Origin: Bin16 sp965206315
GTDB taxonomy: Bacteria > Chloroflexota > Dehalococcoidia > Lucifugimonadales > Australimonadaceae
DNA: 64,000 bases
Reading direction: 5' to 3'
NCBI GenBank assembly: GCA_965206315.1
Contig: OZ242210.1
Span: forward strand, 2,542,001 to 2,606,000
Of this stretch, positions 1-7,931 are shown piece by piece. The first letter of the stretch is position 1. Each line of letters opens with the position of its first letter. The notes beneath the pieces were generated by a model. It worked only from the letters and a program-made list of their open reading frames with translations, was not told the origin of the DNA and searched no databases. The position numbers and the translations under genes were made by a program.

Positions 1-314
1 TGGCCCGAATAGTTACACCCTGGTTGTACCCGCGGTGGTATAAGCGAACGGGGATATTCCCGCCATGAGCAGTACCTCCTCGGGCATGGCATGGGGAAAG
101 ACCGTGCCGGCGACAGCGCCGACTCGGGCGCCGGGCGGTGTGACGCCCCGGTCCGGGGAGCCGGCGCTCGGCGCGCGGGGGATGACGCATTTAATTGATC
201 CCCCCCCCCATTTTCGCGATCTTCACGCGCGCCTAGCCCCTCCTCCAGTTTCCCTGTACGTTCGGCCCGGCGCCCCCGCGGGCATGGCGCGAGCGCAGGT
301 GTAGCAGGCGCGCC
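1..314. other. Non-coding leader region upstream of the fibronectin type III lipoprotein
   Basis: No convincing gene is seen here. The left part holds a promoter-like element shared with the region before the next lipoprotein gene. The middle holds an uninterrupted run of ten C at 200-209, followed by ATTTT. A short open frame at 65-304 has no ribosome binding site and no recognisable protein character. If transcription starts near position 50, the next gene would have a leader of about 260 bases containing the C tract. Confidence 0.6.
8..46 (+). promoter_or_regulatory. Promoter-like element, copy A (ATAGTTACAC ... GGTATAAG)
   Basis: This 39-base block aligns without gaps to 2911-2949, with 25 of 39 positions identical by hand count. 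Conserved words are ATAGTYACAC on the left and GGTATA on the right, with TATAAG at 39-44 where a -10 box would sit. No good -35 hexamer lies 17 bases upstream, so an alternative sigma factor or an activator is possible. It precedes the exported FnIII protein. Both the function and the start site are inference. Confidence 0.35.
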
Positions 315-2858
315 GTGAGAAGCGTCGGCCGGCCGGTCAGCCAGGCAGTCGCTGTTGGCCTGCTCGCGCTCGCGCTCGCCGCGTGCGAGTCGGCCCCTCC
401 GCCCACGGTCAGCGTCGTCGGGGGCCACACGCCCGCCCCTGCCGTTACCCCATCACCCGCGTTCACCCCGACTCCGGCCCTGACGCCTACGCCCACCCCG
501 ACCCCAACGCCTACCGTCACCCCCACGCCTACTCCGACGCCAACCTCGACGCCCAGCCCGACGCCGGACCTCATCGGCATAGTGGTGGCCGCGATGGCCA
601 CCATCGAGGCGGGCAGGCCCACACCCACGCCTACGCCAACACTCACGCCGACGCCTACGCCTACACTCACCCCGACACCCACTCCGACCCCCGTGCCTAC
701 GCCAACGCCCGTGCCAACCGTGACCCCGACGCCGCTCCCACCCACGCCCACGCATACGCCGGCGCCCCCGATAGTGCGGTACGAGTCGGTCGGGTCAGGG
801 CAGTCGTCGGCGCCCACAACGGTCTCGACGGCATGCAGGCGGCCAACGCCGAACAACATCCGGCCCGATACGCCCGATCCTGCCGCGGAGGAGAACTTCG
901 CGGTCGCGTGGGACCCGCCGTACCTCGGCGCGGAGGCGTGCACGCTCATCGGCTACGAGGTGCGTTACAAGGAAGAGAACGTGGGCGCCTGGGAGCGGGT
1001 GGAGCTGGGAATGGTCAACCGCTATGGCGCGACGGTGGAGCCCGGCCTGTACGAGGTCCGCGTATCCGCGAAGTACGGCACGCCGAACGCGCAGGTCGAG
1101 GCCGGCGAGGTGCAGCCGCCGCCAACCCCGACACCGGAGCCAGGCTGCTCGATCTCGGCGACGTTCCGCGCAGACGTTGTTCGTGGCGTGAGCGGCGAGT
1201 GGCAGCGCAGCGCAGCGTGCGTCGGCCCGGTGCGCATCGAGTACAAGCGGATTGCCCGCCACGCGTGGGAGCACGGTATCGTAGACGCCGCGTCGTCTTT
1301 CGAGTTGGACGGCTTGGCTCTGGTCAAATACAGATTCCGCGCCCAGACACTGGACGCGAATGGCCGCGAGCACTGGAGCGACGTAACCACACTGGAGGTA
1401 CGTCGCGACCCAACTGAGCCTATTCAGGTTGGGCGTCCAGAGAACGTGCGCATTGAGGCTGACCACTACTACAGGATCCAAGTCTGGTGGGACGCCCCTG
1501 CGTCTATGCCGGAAGGTAAGCGTCTGACTGCCTACTACATAGACCTTCTGCACGAAGACGGCAGTTCTGAGCGTGTGCGCCTCCGGCCGAGCGACGAGTA
1601 TTTCTTCACGTACTTACCTGACCAGGACGGCGTGGAGTATTCCGCTCAAGTCATTTCTGAGTTGACGGACAGCAACGACGTGAAGACGTTGGCATACTCC
1701 GAGCGCCCTGACCCGCTAGAGATATGGTGGGAACCATTCAGGGTGTGGTGGATAGACCGCACGCCAAACGCAGGACCGTCTCAACGCATCTATATGCAAG
1801 TCGCGTCCAGCGTATACTCATCCGCCAATTGCTATGTGAATGGCGGGGTAATCAACTGCCCGCCGCTCACGCTCGTCAGTCTGAACTTTGCCCCGCCGGG
1901 GAGATGGGTTATTACCTCTGTACTGACAGGCGATGATTTGAGGTCAACTGCCGGAGGACTGGAAGACCACCGAGGCAATGTTTATGTAGTAGGAGCAGCC
2001 TGGAATCCCGCAGTGGTCTTGGACTGGCCTCTCAAGCATGGCGTCGCTCAGATTGGGTCGAAAGCGCCGCTATACGTCTGGGAATCGGTATCTAATGACC
2101 AGATATGGATAGCATGGACTCCGACGTTAGGTCGTCAGAGGGGGGAGTTAGGCGCCCTCGCCGGTTACGCGCTGTTTGTCGAGAGACACAATCAGGTCAT
2201 TACCAAGGAATACGACTCAGACGGGGCTGTTACGAGTACGACCACGACGTATGAGTGGCAGGACGTGCTCGACCCTGTACTTGAAGAAGCACCCATCTAC
2301 GTTACTGACGCTGGCGCGACGAATCATGTGGTGAACATCCCAGTCCTCACGGAAGATACACGGGATGCGAACGGGGTTCTGACTCGCAGGGTAACGAAGC
2401 ATCCGCTGGACGTGCGCTACACCGTCAGAGCAGTGAACCTTTGGGACCACGACAACGACGCCAACACTACCCCTGAGAGAGTCTATGGCGGATACCTGGA
2501 ACTGAGGTCGCTGAAAATGGGCAGCGCAGGCGCGCCGTCTGCTTCAACCAGCCTGACGGTCAACTACCCTTCAAGCGGCGTTCTCGACTTGTCGTGGGAC
2601 TACCCGGAGGACGGCGGCGCTGCCGTGATGTTCTACGAGGTCCGCTACCGGCTGACGGACTCTGGCGACGGCTACACGGAGGTCAGGTTAGCCCCGACGT
2701 ACCGGATCGACGACTACGAGTACGTTCGGTTCGCTCGTTTGAGCGGGCTGTCGCAAGGCAAGCGTTACGACATCGCTGTCCGCGCGGTGAACGTCAACGG
2801 CAACGGGCCGTGGGCAGAGTTCCGTAGCGAGTCCGGCATGGGGATCGCGCCGGACTAG
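315..2858 (+). CDS. Thr-Pro-stalked lipoprotein with fibronectin type III domains
   Basis: An exported surface protein of 847 residues with a GTG start. The N-terminus has a hydrophobic signal ending in a lipobox, with the lipidated cysteine at residue 24 (LALAAC). Residues of about 40-150 are a Thr-Pro-rich stalk encoded by imperfect tandem hexamers. Fibronectin type III-like modules follow: one at about 190-265 (YEVRYKE and LYEVRVSAKY strands), weaker ones at about 275-470, and a clear one at about 735-845 (FYEVRYRL ... YDIAVRAVNVNGNGPW). The central part, 480-720, is not recognised. A role in adhesion or carbohydrate binding at the cell surface is likely from the architecture, but no catalytic motif is visible. 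The next gene also encodes a lipoprotein. Confidence 0.75.
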   Translation: MRSVGRPVSQAVAVGLLALALAACESAPPPTVSVVGGHTPAPAVTPSPAFTPTPALTPTPTPTPTPTVTPTPTPTPTSTPSPTPDLIGIVVAAMATIEAGRPTPTPTPTLTPTPTPTLTPTPTPTPVPTPTPVPTVTPTPLPPTPTHTPAPPIVRYESVGSGQSSAPTTVSTACRRPTPNNIRPDTPDPAAEENFAVAWDPPYLGAEACTLIGYEVRYKEENVGAWERVELGMVNRYGATVEPGLYEVRVSAKYGTPNAQVEAGEVQPPPTPTPEPGCSISATFRADVVRGVSGEWQRSAACVGPVRIEYKRIARHAWEHGIVDAASSFELDGLALVKYRFRAQTLDANGREHWSDVTTLEVRRDPTEPIQVGRPENVRIEADHYYRIQVWWDAPASMPEGKRLTAYYIDLLHEDGSSERVRLRPSDEYFFTYLPDQDGVEYSAQVISELTDSNDVKTLAYSERPDPLEIWWEPFRVWWIDRTPNAGPSQRIYMQVASSVYSSANCYVNGGVINCPPLTLVSLNFAPPGRWVITSVLTGDDLRSTAGGLEDHRGNVYVVGAAWNPAVVLDWPLKHGVAQIGSKAPLYVWESVSNDQIWIAWTPTLGRQRGELGALAGYALFVERHNQVITKEYDSDGAVTSTTTTYEWQDVLDPVLEEAPIYVTDAGATNHVVNIPVLTEDTRDANGVLTRRVTKHPLDVRYTVRAVNLWDHDNDANTTPERVYGGYLELRSLKMGSAGAPSASTSLTVNYPSSGVLDLSWDYPEDGGAAVMFYEVRYRLTDSGDGYTEVRLAPTYRIDDYEYVRFARLSGLSQGKRYDIAVRAVNVNGNGPWAEFRSESGMGIAPD

Positions 2859-2877
2859 GCGGAGCCCTCGTAAAGCC

Positions 2878-2949
2878 GATAGTTACAAAGAGTCATACCG
2901 ATTTCCCCAGGATAGTCACACTACAGTCATACTTCCGGCGGTATACTCG
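2878..2949 (+). promoter_or_regulatory. Tandem ATAGTYACA sites and promoter-like element, copy B
   Basis: Two direct copies of GATAGTYACA-N5/6-TCATAC start at 2878 and 2911, 33 bases (about three helical turns) apart. The second copy continues into GGTATACT, giving a possible -10 TATACT at 2942-2947, in the same register as TATAAG at 39-44. The downstream lipoprotein start at 3031 is 84 bases away. The arrangement suggests an activator-dependent promoter for the secreted protease. No regulator is identified. Confidence 0.4.
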
Positions 2950-3030
2950 TGCGTCAGCACACGTTCCCAACGACCAGCAAGCGCACATGGGATGGCCTGT
3001 ACGGGTTCCATGTCCAGGGAGGGCCTGATC

Positions 3031-4770
3031 ATGGCGGAAAGACCGAGGGGTGGCCTCGTAAGCCCCGGCCTGTCTTCGACGCCCCTGCTGACGTTCGCCA
3101 TAGCGCTTGCGCTGCTTGCCGGTTGCAGTGGGCCTGCGGACGCGCCCCCGCGCACGCCGCACGTCATCCTGGCAAGGGCCACGCCGACGCCCACGGCTGC
3201 GCACGCTGCCGTGCCCCCGGCTCCCGGCACGCCGACGCCCATAGCTGCGCACACTGCCGTGCCCCCGGCTGCCGGCACGCCGGCAGCCACGGTTGCAGAC
3301 CATTTCGCGAAGTGGAACGAGTTGGCGCCGCAACACTGGTGGAGGGACTCCGAGCCCTACACGTGCCTGGCTCCACCGAAGGACACGTCCCCCTGGATCG
3401 AAGCCGGCATGACCGACCTTGGCGGCTCCGACGCGCTGTCGCTCATCCGGTTCTTCGGCAACGGCAGCTACCTGCGCTACGGCTTCATGGGCTTCGAAGG
3501 CTGTACGCCGGTCAAGAGGTATCTTGGGGAGCCAGGCCCGGTCACCACGCACCTGGACGCGCCGGTCGACCCGACCTACTACTCGCTCGGCGACCTGGAC
3601 ATCACGGTTGACATCGCCCGCGTGCCGCCGGACGCGCCGGGATGGTACGAGGACGACCGGATGCGGGAGACGATGACGATGGCGGAGGCGGTGGGCATCC
3701 TGAACACGCACGTCGCCCCCTATTACGAGAAGATCTCGGAGGGCAAGCTCAGGATGCGGTTCCATGCAGGGAACGACTTCGCATTGGAGGGGGAGGGTTC
3801 TCCCAATGACGTATTCGGCCAGAAGCTGCGGCTTGCAGGGGTGATGGACTGCCGGGGGGATGCGGCGGAGAACTACCCATGCAATCAGGGCGCTCCGGGC
3901 GCCCTGAACCGCCTCCTGCTGACCGACGTGACGACCGACAGGGGTGGTGATGCGTACAACGGCGATGCCCGAATGGGCCTCGTGAGCCTGCGCGAGGCGA
4001 ACATGGAGACGCTGGTGCATGAGATGGGCCATGCCTGGATGGGCTGGCCCCACTCCTATGCGGAACTTCTGTGGTATCCGGACGCCTCTCAGATGGACGG
4101 AGAAGCCGACCTTCCCAACCCGTACAGCAATATCCTGGACTTCATGTCGGGCCTTGCCCTGAAGCCGGTGCTGGGCTGGCATCAGGACATGCCTTCCACC
4201 CTCGCGGTGAACCGCTACACAGCGGGGTGGATAGACCCCGAGGAGGTCGCGCTGCACCTGAGCGACTCCGGGACATATACGCTGCGCCCTCCGCGCGAGA
4301 GGGGCTACCAGTTCCTCGTGATCTCGTCCGGAAGGAAACACGCATTCACGACGGTCGAGGTGCTGGACGAGCGCAATCCCGTTTACGTGGAAGAGACGCC
4401 CACCGTGTACGACCCGTCATCGCCCGGAGGTCTGCGCCCGTTTCGATACGACGGGGTGCTGGTGAGCCGCTACGACCAGACCACGGGCACGGGAACGTCC
4501 GCACGCTTCGGCCCCGCGCTGTGGGATGAGCGCAACCCCAACTTCGCTTCGGACGTGGGCTGGGGCAGGGACGACTACTCGGTCATGCAGGACGGCGAGG
4601 CCCGCGACATCGGCGGCGGCGTTCGACTCCAGGTATCGCGCAACGAGGACGGGAGCTACGAGGTCTCCGTGAGCGGGGGCAGGGTTGCGGAATTCACACC
4701 CTGGTGCGTCGGCATGTGGTTCGAACGAGGGGAGTATGACACGGGATGTGCCCTGGATGACGCCGAATAA
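3031..4770 (+). CDS. Exported zincin-like metalloprotease lipoprotein
   Basis: A 579-residue lipoprotein. An in-frame ATG at 2992 exists, but the ATG at 3031 follows AGGGAGGG seven bases upstream and gives a normal signal peptide with lipobox LLAGC (Cys32), so 3031 is preferred. A short Ala/Pro/Thr linker carrying a repeated TPTPxAAHxAVPPA unit follows. The catalytic site is HEMGHAWMGWPH at residues 330-341, an HExxH zinc motif with a Gly and a third His one residue further along than in the standard HExxHxxGxxH metzincin motif. The rest resembles M6-like secreted proteases only loosely. It probably degrades extracellular protein. The substrate is unknown. Confidence 0.6.
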   Translation: MAERPRGGLVSPGLSSTPLLTFAIALALLAGCSGPADAPPRTPHVILARATPTPTAAHAAVPPAPGTPTPIAAHTAVPPAAGTPAATVADHFAKWNELAPQHWWRDSEPYTCLAPPKDTSPWIEAGMTDLGGSDALSLIRFFGNGSYLRYGFMGFEGCTPVKRYLGEPGPVTTHLDAPVDPTYYSLGDLDITVDIARVPPDAPGWYEDDRMRETMTMAEAVGILNTHVAPYYEKISEGKLRMRFHAGNDFALEGEGSPNDVFGQKLRLAGVMDCRGDAAENYPCNQGAPGALNRLLLTDVTTDRGGDAYNGDARMGLVSLREANMETLVHEMGHAWMGWPHSYAELLWYPDASQMDGEADLPNPYSNILDFMSGLALKPVLGWHQDMPSTLAVNRYTAGWIDPEEVALHLSDSGTYTLRPPRERGYQFLVISSGRKHAFTTVEVLDERNPVYVEETPTVYDPSSPGGLRPFRYDGVLVSRYDQTTGTGTSARFGPALWDERNPNFASDVGWGRDDYSVMQDGEARDIGGGVRLQVSRNEDGSYEVSVSGGRVAEFTPWCVGMWFERGEYDTGCALDDAE

Positions 4771-4919
4771 GGCGCCCGTCACGCCACCCTCCGCTATGTG
4801 CGGGACGCCCTCACCCGGTCCGGGTCACCCCCCCTACTTTTGTCATGCTGAGCGGAACGGAGGCGCGCGCCGCCTGCCGGAATGGCAGCGTAAGGGAGCA
4901 GTCCTGACAGCGTATGCCG
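4771..4919. repeat. Intergenic dispersed-repeat fragment between convergent genes
   Basis: The 149 bases between two convergent stops include GTCATGCTGAGCGGAACGG at about 4841-4859 and CCGGAATGGCAGCGT at 4877-4891, followed by GGGAGCAG and TGACAG. The same words occur in the same order on the minus strand at 50380-50330. This looks like a degenerate copy of a dispersed intergenic repeat. No terminator with a T run is obvious. Confidence 0.4.
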
Positions 4920-5276
4920 CTAGTACATGATGAGATGGGTCGGAACCAGCCGTTGCGCGATGGGGTCCACCGCCAGCCTCAACCCTTCCAACGTGTAGGC
5001 TCCCAGCAGAGCCGGGGCGTCGTCGTCGCCGAACACGACCAGCGTGATCTCGCTGGAGCCACTAACTGTCGCCCAGGCTCTGCCAATGTCCATCTCCACC
5101 CGCCGACCGTCGGCGAGCAGGAATACGCCCTTGTCCATGGGCTCGATGCCCAGGTCACGGAGCAGGCCTGCCGGCAGCGTGGTGTAGGCTGCGCCGGTGT
5201 CTACCGTCGCCTCTATATCCTGAACCCTCTCGCCGTCCATGCTGGATATGCGTAGCGGACACTTGAACGTTCCCAC
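4920..5276 (-). CDS. Clan AA (retropepsin-like) aspartic protease
   Basis: A small 118-residue protein with a GTG start and an AGAGG about seven bases upstream. The catalytic signature VDTGAAYTTLP places the active Asp at residue 26, as in retroviral-type single-domain aspartyl proteases that act as dimers. A second conserved hydrophobic-Leu-Gly segment (ALLGAYTLEGLRL) near residues 90-102 matches the usual C-terminal flap-to-core motif (LLG). No signal peptide is seen, so it is probably cytosolic. It is divergent from the permease gene at 5366. The substrate is not predictable. Family assignment is firm and function is inferred. Confidence 0.8.
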   Translation of the reverse strand: MGTFKCPLRISSMDGERVQDIEATVDTGAAYTTLPAGLLRDLGIEPMDKGVFLLADGRRVEMDIGRAWATVSGSSEITLVVFGDDDAPALLGAYTLEGLRLAVDPIAQRLVPTHLIMY

Positions 5277-5365
5277 AGGGAAGCCTCTGCATCGTAAGTT
5301 CTTGCCACCTCATTGTATCCCATCCGGTGCGCCCGCCCTTCCTCGATAGCCCTCGACCGCGTACC

Positions 5366-7126
5366 ATGCCGCCGCATCGACATGGAGTGAGCGTGCGCGT
5401 CAACGAACATATCCGGTACGGCCCCGACGAGCCATGTCCCCTGCCCCTCGCACTCGGTGTTGCCGTTCAGTACGTCCTGCTCATCCTGCCGCCGACCGTG
5501 CTGGTCGTGATCCTCACCGTGCGGGCATCGGAGCAGGACGACGCCTACCTGACGTGGGCGGTCTTCGCGGCATTCATCATCAACGCGATCATCACGACCA
5601 TCCAGGCGGTCCGGCTGTGGCGCTTCGGATGCGGGCTGGCGGTGGTCACCGGGCCGACCATCCAGTTCGTCGCGGTCACTGCTCTGGCGGTGTCGCAGGG
5701 CGGCCCTGCCCTGTTGGCAACCCTCCTCGTCGTGTCGTCGCTTTTTCAGTTCGCGGTGGCCACGTGGCTCCCTGTGCTGAGACGCATCATCACGCCGTTG
5801 GTGGCCGGCACGGTGCTCATGGTGATCGCCGCCACGATCATCCCGGTCGTATTCGATAGCCTGGCGGACGTACCTGAAGGAAAGCCCCCGGAGTCAGGCC
5901 CCGTCGTGGCCCTGGTGACGCTGGCGGTAGCCGCCGCGCTCGCCCTCCGCGCTTCCGGGATGTGGCGGGTGTGGTCTGCGCTGATCAGCCTCGGGGCCGG
6001 CTGCGCCGTGGCCGCGCTCTTCGGCATCTACGACTACCAGCGCGTGATCGACGCACCCTGGTTCGGCATCCCCGACCTCCGGTTCCCCGGGATCGACCTG
6101 GCGTTCGGCCAGGAGTTCTGGACGTTGCTGCCGACCTTCGTCATCCTCACGCTGGTGCTCGCGCTCAAGGGCATAAGCGACAACGTCGTCATCCAGAACG
6201 CCTCCCAGCGCCGGCAGCGGGCGATCGACTTCCGGCAGGTGCAGGGCGCGGTGGGCGCCAACAGCGTCGGGATGCTGCTCGCGGGGATAGCGGGAACGCC
6301 TCCGACGATGGCCTATTCGTCGTTCGGCGCCTCGCTCATCGCTCTGACGGGCGTTGCCGCGCGCAGAGTTGGGTTCGCCGTCGCGGCCGTGTTCGTTGTC
6401 CTTGCGCTCCTGCCGAAATTCACGGCTCTGTTGCTCACCGTTCCCGACCCGGTCATGGGTGCATACCTGCTCCTGCTGCTCGGGCTGTACTTCGTTGGCG
6501 GTCTGCAGACGGCCACGCAGGAAGGCATCGACCAGCGGAAAGTGCTCGTCATCGGCCTGTCGTTCGCCGTCGGCATCGGCATGCAGCATCTGAACGTCGT
6601 CGAACTCGTGCTCGGACCGTCGTGGGGTCCGCTTGTCGGCAACCCGGTGGTGGCCGCGTTGATCGTTGCGGTCGTGCTGACGGCATTCATCGAACTCAGC
6701 GGCCGCCGGGGCAAGCGTCTCGAGGTTGCCCTCGACGACTCGGCGCTTCCCGCTCTCGACGCGTTCCTGGTTGACGTTGCGGCCGGTATGCGATGGAACG
6801 AGCCCTCCTCCATGCACCTGCGCTCGGCGGGCGAGGAGGCTGTTGCAAGCCTGATGCCGGCGGGTGGAAGCGAGGGTGCAGGCAGGTCGCCGTGGCTGCG
6901 CGTTTCGGTGCGCCCGGTCGACGGAGCGGCCGAGCTGGAATTCGTGGCGTCGGTCATCGGTCGCGAGAACCTGCAGGACAGGCTTGCCTACCTGGAGGAG
7001 CAGCCTGCGGTCGCAGACCCGGGCGAGATGTCGTTCCGCTTGCTGCGGCACTACGCGTCCGGGGTGCAGCACCGGCAGTACTACGGCATCGACGTCGTCA
7101 CGGTCCGCGTCGAGGGCTCGCCTTGA
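5366..7126 (+). CDS. NCS2 family nucleobase (uracil/xanthine) permease with C-terminal ATPase-like extension
   Basis: Residues up to about 450 are strongly hydrophobic, with the arrangement of nucleobase:cation symporter-2 proteins (motifs such as VVTGPTIQFVAVTAL and NSVGMLLAGIAGTPPTMAYS). The last 130-140 residues are soluble and include MHLRSAGEEAVASLM and a terminal LRHYASGVQHRQYYGIDVVTV. The first of these resembles the helix of HATPase/anti-sigma-type domains that carries a Glu after a small residue. The start is uncertain: GTG 5327, ATG 5366 and GTG 5393 (after GGAG) are all possible. The gene probably imports a purine or pyrimidine by proton or sodium symport. A regulatory role for the tail is inference. 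Confidence 0.75.
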   Translation: MPPHRHGVSVRVNEHIRYGPDEPCPLPLALGVAVQYVLLILPPTVLVVILTVRASEQDDAYLTWAVFAAFIINAIITTIQAVRLWRFGCGLAVVTGPTIQFVAVTALAVSQGGPALLATLLVVSSLFQFAVATWLPVLRRIITPLVAGTVLMVIAATIIPVVFDSLADVPEGKPPESGPVVALVTLAVAAALALRASGMWRVWSALISLGAGCAVAALFGIYDYQRVIDAPWFGIPDLRFPGIDLAFGQEFWTLLPTFVILTLVLALKGISDNVVIQNASQRRQRAIDFRQVQGAVGANSVGMLLAGIAGTPPTMAYSSFGASLIALTGVAARRVGFAVAAVFVVLALLPKFTALLLTVPDPVMGAYLLLLLGLYFVGGLQTATQEGIDQRKVLVIGLSFAVGIGMQHLNVVELVLGPSWGPLVGNPVVAALIVAVVLTAFIELSGRRGKRLEVALDDSALPALDAFLVDVAAGMRWNEPSSMHLRSAGEEAVASLMPAGGSEGAGRSPWLRVSVRPVDGAAELEFVASVIGRENLQDRLAYLEEQPAVADPGEMSFRLLRHYASGVQHRQYYGIDVVTVRVEGSP

Positions 7127-7157
7127 CCCTCGAGCGCCGACTGCCTACCGTTGTGGC

Positions 7158-7520
7158 ATGACGATCTTCCGGATACTGATGCTCGTCCTCGCGGTGCTCC
7201 AGGTAGCCTTCACGGTGTTCACGGCCTTGGTGGGCTCGTTCGCGGATGCAGGAAGCTTGGGGGAACGGGCGGTGCTGGTCCTCGTTCATCCGCTTGCCGC
7301 CATAGGGCTGCTGGTGCTGGTGACGCAGCCCCAACTCTCGATCAAGGGGGTTCGCGTCGTCACCGCGCTCCTCTCGGTGAACGTGGCAGCCGACGTGGTG
7401 CTCGCACTGCTGATCGCCGGAGGCGCAGTGAAGGGAGACTGGGAGTTCCCGCTGGTGTTCGCGGTCATCCCGGCGATCGGAGTCGTCTACGCGGTGAAAC
7501 GTATGAGGTCGCCGGCTTGA
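7158..7520 (+). CDS. Small four-helix membrane protein of unknown function
   Basis: A 120-residue protein starting at ATG 7158, 31 bases after the permease stop and on the same strand, so probably co-transcribed. Four hydrophobic segments are visible at about residues 5-25, 37-55, 66-86 and 95-112. The C-terminus is basic (VKRMRSPA). There are no charged active-site motifs and no family I can name. Location in the inner membrane is clear from composition; role is unknown. Confidence 0.65.
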   Translation: MTIFRILMLVLAVLQVAFTVFTALVGSFADAGSLGERAVLVLVHPLAAIGLLVLVTQPQLSIKGVRVVTALLSVNVAADVVLALLIAGGAVKGDWEFPLVFAVIPAIGVVYAVKRMRSPA

Positions 7521-7873
7521 TCGAGGAGTGGCAGCGCGGCCTGGCAACGCGCTTCAGCGCGTGGGTGAGGGCTGTGACACCCGCCCCTTTCGCGGTCGTC
7601 CCTCTGCTGCGTACCCTGTCTTGCGGTGAGGCGATGCGTAGCGGCCGTGGGCTGCAGGCCCACCGGGGACGGACGACCCGGAATGAGCGGAAAAGGTCTC
7701 TTCCCGACCGGAAAGAGCTGCGGATGGGCTGCTATGGACCCTTGGACGGCCCACTGGAGCCGCCGGATTCAGGAGTAAACCCGGGGGGATGGACCGTTTG
7801 GACCGCGTTTCCCCCCGGAACTTCCCTGGGGTTGCCGTGGGCGTGATGGTGCCGAGGTCGACTGAAGGCGTCG
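7521..7873. other. Intergenic region with a dispersed palindromic repeat and a hairpin
   Basis: No gene is supported in the 411 bases before the alcohol dehydrogenase. At 7543-7572 lies a copy of a repeat also present at 28601-28628, containing the hairpin ACGCGC-TTCA-GCGCGT at 7547-7562. Around 7697-7720 there is a second imperfect inverted repeat (CTCTTCC ... GGAAAGAG). Open frames across here have no ribosome binding site or protein character. Confidence 0.5.
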
Positions 7874-7902
7874 TTGACGCTCCGCCTGCCCGCTTCTAGA
7901 CT
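7874..7902 (+). promoter_or_regulatory. Sigma-70-type promoter of the alcohol dehydrogenase
   Basis: TTGACG at 7874-7879 and TAGACT at 7897-7902 are separated by exactly 17 bases. The expected start is about 7909, leaving a leader of about 23 bases that contains GAGGAG before the ATG at 7932. Confidence 0.7.
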
Positions 7903-7931
7903 CGCGCCAGCCTGTACGAGGAGCGTGCGAC

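Noticed and set aside
65..304. Short open frame upstream of the FnIII lipoprotein
   Set aside because: No ribosome binding site, crosses the C10 tract, and the translation is Pro/Ala/Gly-rich without any family character.
440..770. Possible CRISPR or minisatellite
   Set aside because: The repeats are hexamers in frame coding for Thr-Pro, with no spacer structure and no cas genes.
2893..4341. Minus-strand open frame opposite the metalloprotease
   Set aside because: The translation is low in complexity with GSR and RRR runs, and the opposite strand has signal peptide, lipobox and zinc motif.
7521..7846. Open frames around the 7543 repeat
   Set aside because: They cross the palindromic repeat, have no ribosome binding site and no recognisable protein.
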